From positions 248,001-312,000 of the forward strand of contig NW_027480542.1 in the NCBI RefSeq assembly GCF_051401765.1: 64,000 nucleotides of DNA, read 5' to 3'. This DNA comes from Calliopsis andreniformis. Lineage: Eukaryota; Arthropoda; Insecta; Hymenoptera; Andrenidae. The notes below the pieces were generated by a model. That model saw nothing but the letters and a program-made list of their open reading frames with translations. It was not told where the DNA came from and did no database searches. Both the position numbers and the translations under genes were made by a program. This document shows, one piece after another, positions 43,741-56,182 of the stretch (position 1 is the stretch's first letter; each line of letters opens with the position of its first letter).

Positions 43741-45199
43741 CAGGGTGTCCCAACAAACACTGTACAGTACGTTATTTCCTAAAGTATTAGAGATAAAAAA
43801 AATTGTTTATATAGGATTGCATGGTTCGAAGGGGTCAATTTATTAGCGAAGGCGAATTTTTTGTAACATTATTATTACATGAGATATGATGGTCAAATTT
43901 AGTTTTTTAAATGGAACTATATATTTTTTTACAGTGTTACGTCCCGGGTGCGCTACCGGGGATAGTACAGTATTTATGAGGTTTAGGCTTCGATTGCCTT
44001 CCTCGGGATCGTTCGGAAATTCAGGATTGGGTTCACTTAACTTCTCATGTATGCATGTACAATTAGTTTATTTAGAGTTCTCGTTTCGGAGACTGAAACG
44101 TTATTATAAGTTGCATATAAATTACAATGTCTTATTACCTTAATTTTGGAGATACGAAATCGGGAGGAACCAATGGCTCGGCTTCTAGGAGACTTACAAG
44201 TTTCGCTTCCCGGTTTATCGTCGCGTTACACTACACAGATTATAAACTGTGACCTCCGGGCGTATTCCTTACTTGAGTTTAGTGGACGGAAAAAGCAAGA
44301 GTCGAAAGTTCCGACAGGTTTTAAAGGGTTGATTGGAATTTGTTCAAATGGAGGGGGCCGAAAGACCTGTCGCAATTGATGCTTACCTCGGCGAAATCTA
44401 CAGCGCGTGATCTGTAGTCGCGAGGTTACCATCTATCATTTTTATTAATTTTGGACTACGATATTCCTCAAGTAATGTATACTAACGAGGTCGCAGTTTC
44501 TAATCTTCTCGCTGTCTATTTCCTATCTTATTCTAACGCGAATTATACTAGGTCAGTCGCCGGCTCACATTTGACACCTTCCCGGGTTATTGCACTGCTG
44601 AGGTTGTCAAAATACCAGGTTACCGGGGCATTCGACTTCAGCGCATTTTGTTTCGAAATGATTTACCCGGAATGTAACAACAGATCAGTTGATAGCGTGT
44701 TTCAAGACGAATCCAGCGATATCTAATTTATATACTTTTATTAATTAATTTTTGAGGCATTGCGCTTACATTTAGTGATTTTCGTCGAAAGAAAACGTAA
44801 TATCGGTGTCAAGGGGTAATGCCTAACACGCGCCATCGGAAGAGAACAATAGACCGCCCGCAGTACCTGCTGGTCAGAAAAGTTCTCTTCCGACGAAAAT
44901 CACTAAACTTGTAAGCACAATATCTCAAAAATTAATTAAAAAATGTACATAAATTAGACATCGCTGGATTCGTCTTGAAACACACTATCAACTGATCTGT
45001 AAAAAAATATATAGATTTAAAAAACCATTTAAAAAACCAAACTTGACCATCTTATCTCATGTAATAATAATGTTACAAAAATTTCGCCTTCGCTAATAAA
45101 TTGGCCCCTTTGTACCATACAATCCTATATGAACAATTTTTTTTTATCTCTAATACTTTAGGAATTAACGCACTGTACGGTGTTTGCTGGGACATCCTG
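43741..45199. mobile_element. Palindromic TIR element P2 with LTR-like insertion
   Basis: It starts CAGGGTGTCCCAACAAACAC and ends GTTTGCTGGGACATCCTG, flanked by TA. The outer arms are 43741-43934 and about 45000-45199; the inner arms pair around GTGATTTTCGTCGAAAGAA (44780) and TTCCGACGAAAATCAC (44888). Without the LTR-like insertion (43935-44679 plus one ACAG) it is about 710 bp and almost wholly a hairpin. It is related to P1 only distantly in sequence but identical in design. Confidence 0.8.
43935..44679 (+). mobile_element. Solo LTR-like element A (copy 2)
   Basis: It starts TGTTACGTCCCGGGTG and ends CCCGGAATGTAACA, flanked by a perfect 4-bp duplication ACAG (43931-43934 and 44680-44683). 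At 745 bp it is uninterrupted, and inverted relative to copy 1 at 2276-4033. It contains a 14-base insertion (ACCAGGTTACCGGG region near 44615-44630) absent from copy 1. The open frames inside (44146-44379 and others) match frames in copy 1 but have no known domain. Confidence 0.85.
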
Positions 45200-46200
45200 T
45201 ATATCACTCATTTTTATTAACAGTTAGATAGTTTATCCAGAGGTCTGAAGAGGGTATATGGACTCCTAGTTGATTCTAAATGTTTAGTAGTAAAAAAAAA
45301 TATTAACTTTATTTAAGGTTTAGATCGGACGATATTTTTGTATTCATCTTTCACGAGAAAAGTATACTGCTTAATTTGAAAAATGTATACTAAATTTAAA
45401 TGTATAAATACCAGAATGAAAAACAACAAAGAAATATTAAATTTATACTTGAAAGCTGCTTTAAAGAGTACTGTTTCCTAGACAAGTTTTCGTTCATTTA
45501 TATATTTTTCAACTTGCCGTAATTATCCTTAAGTATTAATATAATCGTAGTAAAGTAATTATTATATGATTATACATATGTATATACGTACATGTCAATA
45601 GAGAGCAAGTGAAGATGAATGAAATCGGAACATATTTCTTCAACTTAAATTGCGGATAGGGTACGTAAGAGGTATTGTGGAAAAAAATACATCTATTCCG
45701 TCTTCTGCCATACAGGTCATGCCGCACTAAATTTATGGCTTGAATCTGTCACGCGTGTCTTGCCCCTCATCCCTACCAAGGGGCAAAAGAAAAGCGGGCT
45801 GAATAGTACCCAGCTCTCGATACAGTAGCGCCTTGTCCCCAGAGTAGTTTACTTGTATCGAGGCAATACTATATTAGCATTTATTAGAAAGTAAATATGA
45901 TTGAAATTATATAATATTTGCTAGCATTTTAATCAGAAAAATCCTTTCAGTTTGTGAAACTTTTATTAATGAAAAATTGGAAATAATGAAGTTTTATTAA
46001 TACATTAGTATTGTCTCAATTATACGGAATCCAGATAGGTTAGCACTGGTAAGTTGAGACCAGAATCCCATTCATTTCAAGGGGTTCTCCTGATAGGAAT
46101 GATGATGGACCCAGTACCATTTATGCGTAGCTCTAGAGGCCCGCTATTGCGAGAATACTGTAATCGGCCATGAATTACGGTAATATTTTGATATCGATAC
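45200..46200. other. Unassigned intron sequence
   Basis: AT-rich with no supported gene. A short GC-richer patch at 45750-45850 contains the inverted pair CTTGCCCCT/AGGGGCAAAAG. Confidence 0.4.
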
Positions 46201-46219
46201 GTGGAAAGTTTTCCTCGAG

Positions 46220-46570
46220 CATCGAAAACTATCAGATTTTCCAAGACCTACTGTAGGCGGTGGCAGCATTATAATTTGTGTAAGCATGGTAGTCGTAGAA
46301 AAACTTATATAAAATTTATTAAAGTGAAAATAAATATTTGCAAATATAAGAATCTTATTAACAAACAAATAAACACTCATACCATGAGAATTATTAGAAA
46401 TGATCTTATATTTTGCCAGAAGTATGCTTTCGTTCATACTTCGCAGCCAGTAAAAACACTTTTCGCTATTTAGAAAATTCGAATCCTGGACTGGCCAATA
46501 ACATTATCGAAACTGGGAAAATCTTGCAAAAAGTGTTTGTTAATGATCGACATTTTGAATAAACGGTGAG
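46220..46570 (+). pseudogene. Degenerate Tc1/mariner-like transposase relic
   Basis: Fragments in different frames follow transposase order: PTVGGGSIIIC near 46247, NDLIFCQKYAFVHTSQPVK near 46400-46460 and LDWP near 46485. The second block normally carries the catalytic aspartate (QQDN type) but here reads CQKY. Frame changes and stops separate the blocks. Confidence 0.5.
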
Positions 46571-46819
46571 CTAAAGAACATATTGGGTATAAATAGCAAC
46601 AGTTACGAAGAATTAAGTAAACCCCTTACGAGACAAATGATTGTTTTTATAAAAATGAAGAAGGTTTAACTAGATATTAAAATTTAACTTCCTAGCGACT
46701 GAAGTCACGAAAAGAAAACTGTAAAAAGACGGGAGTGTTAGTTACTGTATGCTGATCAGTTACTGTGCTTCCCCCCATTTTCGCACTTGACAAGATCTAA
46801 CACTATTGAATTCAAAATA

Positions 46820-47049
46820 CAGTAGTACTCTATTTATCCGACGTGATCGGGGGACAAGGCTGTTTCAATAACTGGATCTGTCGGATAATACGAGTCCACG
46901 GATTTTCCCCTACTTCGCTGTTTATTCGTTCGTATGATTGGAGTTAAGTTTCATATAACTGGATTTTGCCGAATTACATATTCTCTAAACAGAGTACTGT
47001 GATGATATTGCTTTGAATAAACGAAATTCAGATAAATGGAGTTCTACTG
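46820..47049. mobile_element. pogo/Tigger-like MITE
   Basis: A 230-base element starts CAGTAGTACTCTATTTATCC and ends GATAAATGGAGTTCTACTG, flanked by TA on both sides. Ends of this type (CAGTAGAACTCC...TTATCCGA) are typical of pogo-group elements. It is non-coding. Confidence 0.75.
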
Positions 47050-47421
47050 TATTCGATTTTATTAAAATAACAAATATTTTTATTTGAATAATGCTACACC
47101 TCGTTATGTGTGAAAATATGATTGCGGGGGACAATAATTGGTATTCTTACTCTAGACGGCTCAAAGTAAATAATACATGAGTCCATATTTCGTACTGTAA
47201 CAAACCGGAGACAATTTCGCTGATAATTTTAATGGCATTAAATTTGAAAAACTAGGGATATCGACAAATCTCATTAATACTTCTACTTCGTTGAGGGAAA
47301 TCACTGGGTCCAGAGGAAGGAGGCAACCTCTGAACATAAATACGACGTTGTCAGTATTCAAAGCAGCTTTTAAAAGTTCGAGATTCTAATGATCAACAGT
47401 CTCACTGATTCTAAACCGCGC

Positions 47422-47590
47422 CGAGGCAGCTTTAACCAGCTCCTTGAGCACCACTTCGAGGCAGCTTTAAACAGCTCCTTGGATCCTCCACATCGAGGCA
47501 GCTTTAAACAGCTCCTTGGATCCTCCACATCGAGGCAGCTTTAACTAGTTCTTTGATTACCGACCAAAACAGCTTTAACCAGCTCCTTGG
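47422..47590. repeat. Minisatellite, about 37-base unit, five copies
   Basis: The core CAGCTTTAA(A/C)CAGCTCCTTG occurs at 47427, 47462, 47499, 47536 and 47570, with spacings of 35, 37, 37 and 34. The second and third units, including GGATCCTCCACATCGAGG, are identical; the outer ones have diverged. The unit contains the near-palindrome AGCTTTAAACAGCT. Confidence 0.85.
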
Positions 47591-48324
47591 CCTATTCTTG
47601 ATCCCTATCGACCATGATCGATCACTGCCATCTGCTCCAATCACAACTCATAAGTGACCTCAAATTGAAAAGTATTCGGTCAATAAATAAGCACTGCTAA
47701 CTACCATTTCAGTTTAGTGAAATACCTAATCATACTATTGTTCCTTAAAATGACTGAATTAATTATAAGTGATAAGTAATCACGCATTGTTTAGATTTGG
47801 ATATTAATCGTATAGAACCTAATTTCAATAAATTTTGTTACATACTAATTTAAGAGAAATCCTAGTCTATGAAATTCATTTCTTAACCGCACGCCACATG
47901 AATTCTACTCCCTGTTTACAGGTAATCTACTCTATCTATGAACATTTTATGTACAACAAGCCGGTTTGTTATAGTACGTTGTTACATGTGCAATAACACA
48001 AGATACGAAGATAGTCGCTGAGAGGTTGAACAAATCTAGGACATTCTCCCGTTATGTGTCAATATCGTTTTGTCCTACTGATCTTCTTTAATATTTCCAC
48101 TTTTGTAGGTATAATTATATTAAATGTTAACATCAAAACCTAATTTCTTAAAACTCTTCCACGAAGGCAGTTTCATATGTGTGTATAATGAACTATATTT
48201 GTGTCACCTATTAAATTAAAATTGAGATATTAATATGGTGTGTTCCTTTTTTGCTTTGGTGTGTATGTAGTCCGTTTTCGAGTATTAACTGATTTATTAA
48301 CTGGATTAATTATTTTTTTTCTAG

Positions 48325-50258
48325 CGCATTTGAATACATCTGTTCAAAATTCTGGTATACCAACGCGAGGAGTTAGTGGAATGAAAGTTCGTTCTAAGAA
48401 TTACGCTTCTCCAGATTGTGGAGCCAAAATTGTAGCAGCGAATCCAGAAGCTCGAAGTGCTCGAAGTGTTTTAGTATCTACAAGAGATGAATACATGTTG
48501 AACACATGCACATCACGTATATGGTTTGTAGTAGAACTTTGTGAGGCCATACAGGCCAAAAAAATTGAATTGGCCAACTTTGAACTCTTCAGTTCATCAC
48601 CAAAAGACTTTTCAGTTTCTATTAGCGATCGATTTCCTACAAGAGACTGGAGTCTAGTTGGACAATTTACTGCAAAAGATGTGAAAGATACGCAAAGTTT
48701 TATTTTACAACCACAACTTTTTGGAAAATTCATAAAAGTAGAACTGCATACTTATTATGGATCTGAACATTTTTGTCCTATTTCTTTATTTTCTGCTTAC
48801 GGCACCAGTGAATTTGAAGTTCTAGAGACAGAAACAGAAAGCCAAGTCTTAAGAAATACTAATGTAAATGTAGATGATAATGAAGATGGTGACGAGGAAG
48901 AGGTGTTAAATATTGGAACTGGGGAACCACCAAGGAATTTGTTTGGTAGTGCTAGGGACGCTGTGTTGAGTATTGTGAAAAAAGCAGCTGAAGTATTGGT
49001 AAAATCTAGCGATTTAACTGGTAACAATATCACAAAAATACAACAAAGTATAGATAGTGGTAATATACTTGAAGACTCTTTCGTTAGCTGTACTACACCA
49101 AGATACACAATTCTTTGTGATAATTGTTCAGATCAAAAATTTGCAAAAATCTTTCAGTTAGTTAGCTGCAGAGAACATCAATTAAATAAGTTATTAAAGA
49201 TTCCGTTTGTAAAGAGAACATTACTTCAAAATGGATTCTGTAGAAGTTATGGTGTAAGAATTGAGACTTCTGCCAAAAAAGATAGAGAACAAGAATTGGA
49301 GAAAACCAAAGGTACAATAAGAAGATATAAACAAAATGGAGAAAAAGTTAATTCTATGAAGAATTTTCAGTTGACATTCCTTACATCTATATTTAAGCCT
49401 GAATATATAGCAGCACTCTGTAATGTATTAGCTATAAAAGAACGCAAAATGGTGATGAATACTAGTTATGAAGTGCCATCTAACAATTTCAAAGATATTG
49501 ATAAAGAAGACAAGTTGCCCGAGAAAAGCGAAGATAATAGTAATGACGCAGTTGATTCGTTTCAACACCTTCAACACAATACTTCTCGAGAGATTCAACG
49601 AAGTAATCAAGACCTCCTTAACGAAAAGGCTGAGAATCTCATCGATGAATCTGTTGAATCTTTTACAAATACTGAAAGTATTGCTTTACAAATCAAACCT
49701 ACCAAAACACTTGAAGGGAATGAAATAAAAAATGATGTCTCAACTCCTATTTTGGAATCTAGTAAAGACAGTAACGAAGAAACAGTACATACTGATACAA
49801 TAACAACTGCTCCTATATTTGTAAATGTCGATCAACCTCCAGTTTTAAGTGACCCTGAAGACATACCGATCACCTCTGATGCTTCTATTGAAAATTCACA
49901 TGAAACGACTGGTTCCATTCCGGTAGTTACTATTGACAATAATGAATCTTCACATAATACTATAGCATTTAGTGTAGATTCTCTTGAACTTCCTGATACA
50001 CAAGTTAAAATAGAAAAAATGGAACGACCAGATCCAGAAGGAAGACATAAACAAGCAGATAGTTTAGATCAAGAAATAAAATTATCCTCTCAGGATTCTT
50101 TAGCGTTCGACTCGTTATTATCTGATTTAAAGGATTTGGAGGGGGAAGCTATCCATGCACAAAATGGGCCTGCTGCAAATCCTTCGCAAACGCATTCGAC
50201 ATCAAATACAATGCCACAAAAAGAGTCCGTTTTCTTAAGATTATCTAACAGAATTAAG
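48325..50258 (+). CDS. SUCO: SUCO orthologue, SUN-domain exon
   Basis: The acceptor TTTTTTCTAG ends at 48324 and the donor ATTAAG|GTAAGT starts at 50259. Entering in phase 1, 644 codons are open. The SUN-like domain spans about 48395-48810: NYASPDCGAKIVAANPEA, LNTCTSRIWFVVELCE, ELFSSSPKDFSVSISDRFP and GSEHFCPISLFSAYGTS, with its conserved cysteines. It is followed by an acidic stretch and RNLFGSARDAVLSIVKKAAE, also conserved in SUCO, then a cysteine-containing block and a long acidic, S/T-rich tail ending KESVFLRLSNRIK. SUCO/Slp1 proteins are ER membrane proteins that, with EMP65/TAPT1-type partners, guard folding intermediates. Frames upstream of 48325 are intronic. Confidence 0.93.
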
Positions 50259-50991
50259 GTAAGTGTTCATTCTAAAAATTTAGTTTTGCCATTTCAGCAT
50301 AAATATAAGAACATGGAGTACAGAGTGCACAAGGTGTCTCACTTCAGTTGGACATTTAAATTATTTTCATTGCTTTTTGAACATAATAAAAAGCTATTAA
50401 AAGGAGTTAATATGATTTCAGGACATGTATCTGGTGATAATAAAAAGTATCCCTTCAAGGTCAGTTTGAATGCCATTTTAAGGTCATCATCATTTTTTTT
50501 TTGCATATTACCGTCTTTTTCTAATGCAACGTTGTAGTCGACATCAAAACGAGTTTAATACAGCCTTAAAATCTGTTGTTCATAATGAAATTCGTGCATG
50601 TTGCACAATGAGTTATGAAAATTCTATACAAAATGTCATTCAGTCGTTTATTATTAGTTTAATAAAATAAACTAATTTATTATTCTTAGTTTGTTGTTTT
50701 TTCATCGTTGCAATTCAAATTAATTTTCTTTATTTTATTGAATTCGTTTTAATGTCAACTACAACGTTGCATTATAGAAGAGTGATTGTAAAATGACCTT
50801 AGATGGATATTTTTATCATCGCAAGGTGCATGTTCAGAAACCACATAAATACTCAATAATTTATTTAGAGGATAAAATGAACAGTTTACTTTAAAGAAAC
50901 TGTTTAAAGTGTCCTGGCCAATACGAGCACTTCAAATATCTTTCTTCTGGGGAATTATATTTAAAAGTTTCAAAGATGTACATCTTATATT
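50259..50991. other. Start of SUCO intron 4
   Basis: The frame of the preceding exon stays open for another 93 codons (to 50537), but the consensus GTAAGT donor and the exact join to the exon at 63933 make this intron. No other feature is recognised to 50991. Confidence 0.7.
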
Positions 50992-51961
50992 TGTTACGAG
51001 CCGAGGCCTAGATAGTCTGACCGAGGGTCAGGGTTTTTGGAATATTGTTATTGTTTCGTGCACGAACCAACGGGTAACTTTGCACTCGTTGGGACCCACC
51101 TCACGGATGTGGACGAACCAGTGCGCAATGGCCAACACCGGGAGCCACCTTAGGGTTTAGGTAGGTTTTCGTGGACGAACCGACACTCAACTTGGCGAGT
51201 ATCGGGAGCCACTAGGATGGAATAAAGACTGTGGACGAACCAGCGAGTAACTTTGCACTCGCCAGGAGCCACTTGTAGGTTAGGAAAGGGACCTTCGCAA
51301 GGATTGCGAAGATGTTAGTATAGCCTCGTAACTTTCAAATTTATAATATATCTCGAGCGGTAAAGATATAATATTTGTGGGATCATTACGCGTTCGCTTC
51401 TTATTGGATTTAGGAAAGGTTTTGATTGAACTAAGTCCAATTTAACAAACCTTATAAAAATGTATATTATTACACGTTTAAGTTAGACTCGAAGGAATAC
51501 AATTGTCGATGAGTTTACGTGTTGCGGAACTAAGTCCTCTCTCTCTAGATTACACACAGAGGTATGCGGGGGACGCGTCGTTAAGACTACGTTACAGTGA
51601 ATTTACTTTACGTACTGTACTCTATGATTCTGCTCGAAGGAGAACTAATGCTTGATCTTGCTTCCAGTCTAAGCCGCGTACTAAACTCGAACTCGATTGG
51701 AAATGAGCCCCCTAGACCGAATTTCTTGGCCTTTTTATAGTTAAAAATCTATGGGAAAAATGGTGGGGACTCAGCTGCATCGCAGAGTTTCCCAGAAAAG
51801 TTAAATGATATTAGTTTCAAAGAATTCTATTAATTGGGTGCAATGGAAGTGCCTATCGGCCCTTACATGGTGACTTTCAGGCAAAGTCAAAGGTCAACGG
51901 AAGGAGCTTTGAATTGAGCCCTTTCATAGTTACTTTACGTAACTCGTCTGGACTCGTAACA
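50992..51961 (-). mobile_element. Solo LTR-like element B (copy 2)
   Basis: It starts TGTTACGAGCCGAGG and ends GGACTCGTAACA, and is the inverse of copy 1 (2777-3795) over its full length, with the TATA box at about 51730-51739 on the minus strand. It is 970 bp, shorter by one hairpin unit. Flanking tetranucleotides TATT and TAGG do not match, so the target duplication is lost or the ends have been rearranged. Confidence 0.85.
51058..51272 (-). repeat. Array of four hairpin units in element B copy 2
   Basis: Four units matching units 5, 4, 3 and 2 of copy 1 appear in order, each bounded by GTGGACGAACC and GGAGCCAC (the inverse boxes). The first unit has GTGCACG in place of GTGGACG. The flank that precedes unit 1 in copy 1 (CCTACAA) is here joined directly to unit 2, showing loss of one unit by recombination between boxes. 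Confidence 0.8.
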
Positions 51962-53938
51962 TAGGAAACATTTTAAGTAAAAATCATATTGCCGGTAACT
52001 TCAGAGTACTGTACCGAATCAATATTTTTAGATGAGTCCATATATTTTTTGCTAGTACAACATATTGTACTAGATTTCAAGACAAATGCATTAGTAAATA
52101 GAAATTTCGTTTCAAAACTATTTCAATTTCGTGATTCGGTAGTGATTCACGTTTCGCACACTATAGGAATGCCACTGTGTTCTGTCGTAAAATAGTACCG
52201 CGATAGAATCGAAGAAATTAAGTCCATGGAGTTATAACCATCAAGTCCTTTGCATGTTACGATTTTAACAGAAAAAGGCGGGGAAAACTTATTTTGATTT
52301 AACAAGTTTATCTCTTTCACAACAAGTACTGTATTATTGTAACTAACAATACGTAATAGTTACTTATTTGATGGTAGTTAGAAGCAAAAGATTGAAGATT
52401 GAAGAAAGAGAATTAAAAATTTTCGGATATTGTGTAAATGAAACATATGGATATGTTTGTTTCGAGTTTCGGCTACTTCCTGGGATAACTGTCCGTTTGC
52501 TAGCAGTGCATTTTATATTACTAATCGTCCGTGTATTAAGATTTTGTGGATTGTGAGTGTCGTTGGATGCCACGAACATGATTTAACATATGATTTTGCC
52601 GTTTCTTTTGAGGAGACTTCGAATTTCTTAATGTCAATTTCGATACCTCTCGAGGTCGTTTGCAGTATAGCTTAGAACCGTTTTATATTAAAAATAAATT
52701 TTAAAAATGCAGGAGGAGAGAAACATTTTTAAAGATTGGAGTTTCGCTAAAACAATGTTATAACACGAACAATGCTATACCTTATTAAGACAAGGTCTCA
52801 CTGCAGTTTTGCGTGAAGAATCGTTCCCGCTGATGTAATGCGCGGCTGCGTACAGTTTTCGGGCCCACTTGAAAGAGTCGAAACACTGGTGAAATGGAAT
52901 CCAAATTTACGTGTATCCGCGCACAGAGAAGATCGTGTGTGCACTATATCAAGAATAATCTACCATCCCGCGAACAGACAAATGCAAATGTACATAGTCA
53001 TTTTGTTGCTTTTAGTCCAAAGATATTGATTATTTTTACATATTACTTGAATTTGTACTTATTGTTTCGTACTACTAATACTACTACAAGCAACCGCATG
53101 ATATTTATTGTCAATAAACAGCAATAATTATATCAACCACATGCATAATTGCAGTGCAATGTATGAACATATCTGCCTCTACAGTTCATACGATAATTAT
53201 CTAGTGAGAGCGGGAATTTTCCAATTTGGAAAGCTTTTCAAAACTCGGCTTTTATGGATACTGTTACGAGTAGAGCTCGTCCCGCTCGTTACCTACAGTT
53301 TTGTTACGGGATGATTGAGACACCCGAGATGTTTCATAAATTAACATATCCACGCTCTATATAAGTGACTAATCGAGCAACTACTCTGTTTTATTAATTG
53401 CTAATAATAAGATTATGCGGATTAGTAGTGTGATTGCGATAGCAGAGTGGTTTCTAGATAAAGGAAAAGCTCGGACACGATAGACGAGTATGTCTGCACT
53501 TGGAAAAATAAATTAATGCACTGAATATATTGTATATGTAAATGACAAAAATAACAAAAATATATATTCTCAAAATTTAGTAAATCTTGAAATCAATTTA
53601 ATAGATCAAAAGGAAATATAAAGAAAACGCAGTATTAGAAAGATGAGTAAAAAGAAAGACAAACACCATATCGAATACGAAAAAAAAAAAAGAAAATATA
53701 TATAATAACACATTTGGTTTCGTGTGCTTCTATACCCTATTGTGTCTACAAGGACACTTGGGAAGATCCAAAATGCTTTGCGATATTTATGCCCTTCCAG
53801 CCACGCGAGCGCAAAAGCTGAACACATGTTCGCCAAATTGGACACATGAAAATAACAAAATTAGCTAGAAATACAAAATCAAATTCAGTAATATGTAGAA
53901 CTTAAGCAAGTGAAAAAACCAATATAAGGAAAGATATA
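51962..53938. other. Unassigned intron sequence
   Basis: No supported gene. TGTTACGAGTAGAGCTCG near 53265 and a CTCTATATAAGTG box near 53355 look like another old LTR-type promoter, without a defined end. Confidence 0.35.
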
Positions 53939-54737
53939 CAGGGTGTCCTAAATTAAGTGTGGGAGCCGGAAATGGGAGATTCCTGGGCTGATGCTAAACA
54001 ACATTTTCCTTTGCAAAAATGTCCTCCGAAGCTTTGTTAACGAGTTGTTAACGAAAAACCCCGACCAATCAGAGAGCGCGAATAGCGAGCGCTCGGCCGA
54101 CCAGCGACAGGTCACAAGCTACGCGGAGCGTTTGCTATTCACCGTGCTCGAGGCTTGTATAAGAAACTCAAAATGTTTACGTCAATGCTCAATTTCTCCT
54201 AAACTATTGGATGAAAAATTATGAAAAGAATCAGGACCACGTTAACTATTGAGACACATATTATAGAATTTTTTCAGATTTTTAAATTAATTATCTAAGT
54301 CGTAAAAAATAAAAAACGAGGAGAAAGAATTTAAAAATGCCGATTTAGTAAAATAGTGCCATAGTAAAAAAAATAAAAAGCAATGTTTTCGTAGTTCCTA
54401 CGGATTGTACGTTATTTTACTGTGTATTAAAACATTGAAAACTGTACAAGAATACTTATTTCATAATGAATGAACAAAAATTGGACGTATTAATTGCTGT
54501 AATCGGTAAAAAGTACGGAAACATTGATTTTAATTTTTTTAATTATGACGGACCAGAGCACAAAATGTTTAAATAGATTGGGATTAATAATATGACTTTA
54601 GTAATATGAGTAATTACTATCGGTAAAACTCACCCATTCGGAGAGGAATTCACCTGCTGCCTGAACACTTGCTTCATTGGGTCACTGTGCCGATCCCGAT
54701 CATTGGGGGATGATGCCCAGGTAGCGTTGATCGCAGG
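53939..54737 (+). mobile_element. Long-inverted-repeat element P3 (copy 3, truncated)
   Basis: It starts CAGGGTGTCCTAAATTAAG after TA and follows P3 copy 2 from 15847 to about 16710: the GAGCGCTCGGC arm, the TGCCGATTTAGTAAAAT block and the exon-like fragment in minus orientation to about 54735. There it is broken inside the exon-like fragment by a gypsy pol remnant. Confidence 0.75.
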
Positions 54738-54916
54738 TATACAATACAGATGCAGGTATACAGAACCCTCCCAGTAGCCGACTAGCTCCGCCGTTGTGCA
54801 CTTAATATCTTCCTCATACGCTGTTCGTAATCCCAACAGTACTGCAGGCAATGCTTCTAACCATTGCTCTCCTTGATGGCACATTATTGCTGCTTTTAAC
54901 TGTCGGTGCAACCTTT

Positions 54917-55273
54917 CTACCAGTCCGTTCGCTGCCGGGTGAAAGCTGTTGTATGGGAGTGTGTCATTCCTGTGAAATGGGCCAGGCTTTTGAATATGTG
55001 GGACTCAAACTGTCGCCCTTGATCTGTTGTTATTACTACCGGAACCTCGAATCGCGTGATCCATGACTCGACGAAAGCGCCTGCAATTGTCTCTGCCGTA
55101 ATGTCCTTCAGGGGTATTACTTCTGGCCACCTAGTGTACCGGTCGACGCATGTAAGGCAATACCTATACTCTTTACATGGCGGCAATGGTCCGATCAGGT
55201 ATATGTGAACATGGTCGAATCTTCCGTTGGGTACTTCGTACCTTCCTATTGGTGCCGATACGTACCGGCTCAC
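54917..55273 (-). pseudogene. Gypsy integrase core
   Basis: CVDRYTRWPEVIPL and VVITTDQGRQFES carry two catalytic aspartate regions. The first motif of the core reads HIYLIGPLP, where D-x-x-GPLP is usual. The glutamate segment (ANGLVERLHRQLKAA, near 54930-54900) is in a different frame, which continues as EALPAVLLGLRTAYEED to about 54780 and then runs by chance into the P3 exon-like fragment. Confidence 0.8.
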
Positions 55274-55336
55274 CTTGGCCTTTTGGCAGGCGATACAGCA
55301 TCGCGTCCACTTCGCTACGTCGCTTCTTATCGGCGG

Positions 55337-56182
55337 TCAAACGAAACGCTCTGTCATGATCCTCTGCATCGCCCGAATTCCCGGATGAGTTAGCCCATGT
55401 AACGCGTCGAACACCCTATGCCTGCAACTTTTTGGTACCACGGGTTTAGCCGTACCCTTAGATACGTCGCAATATATGTCTCTCCCAGCTGACGAGTGAC
55501 GGATTTTACACAACTCGAGGCCAGTATCTGATTGTAAAAGTGTACGAAGTTCCTCATCTTCGTCCTGCGCTTGGGCCAATTCGTCGTAGCTCACGGTTTT
55601 TACCCCTTCCAAGCGCGAAAGCATGTCTGCTACTACATTATCCTTGCCGGCTATATGTCTGATGTCCGTCGTAAATTGGCCGATGAAATCTAAATATCGA
55701 AACTGACGCGGCGAACATTTCTCTATCTTCTGCGCAAAAGCAAACGTTAGCGGTTTATGGTCCGTAAATATCGTGAGGACACGCCCTTCGATCATGTGCC
55801 TGAATTTCTTGACGGCCGCATACGCCGCCAGCAGTTCCCTGTTGTATGCGCTATATTTCCGTTGTGCTGAACTTAGCGTCTTTGTATAAAAAGTTAATGA
55901 TTGCCATTTACGGTCATGGAACTGCTGTAACGCGGCGCCGATCCCCTTGTCGGACGCGTGCCATAGTTCTGCGCCTACGCAGAAAGCTGTCTTCTTGGGA
56001 TATCTTTCGTCTACCAGGATCTGCCAATAACCGCTCTGCAGATCCAGCGTGCAGAACCAGGTTGAATCGACCATGCCGTCTAACGTGTCCTCAATCCTAG
56101 GCAGGGGATAAGAATCTTTCTTGGCAATATCTTTCAGCTGACGGTAGTCCATGCAGAACCTTGTGGAACCGTCCTTTTTCAT
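55337..56182 (-). pseudogene. Gypsy RT-RNase H fusion by internal deletion
   Basis: A 281-codon frame reads KKDGSTRFCMDYRQLKDI and TLDLQSGYWQILVDE from the RT palm, then jumps from KKTAFCVG directly to ASDKGIGAALQQ, which starts the RNase H domain. FTDHKPLTFAF, RHIAGKDNVVADMLSR and the HHCC-region start (LTHPGIRAMQRIM) follow. The deletion removes the catalytic YxDD region yet keeps the frame. The product could not reverse-transcribe. Confidence 0.85.

Noticed and set aside
44146..44379. Frames conserved between copies of element A as a gene
   Set aside because: Both strands are open over the same bases in both copies, and the sequence is explained by recent common descent of an LTR.
48240..50537. 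A 765-codon single-exon gene
   Set aside because: The first 28 codons and last 93 are intron; the conserved SUCO boundaries and phases match 48325-50258.
54630..54911. Gypsy integrase with a novel C-terminal domain
   Set aside because: The C-terminal part is the P3 exon-like fragment read by chance across the junction at about 54738.
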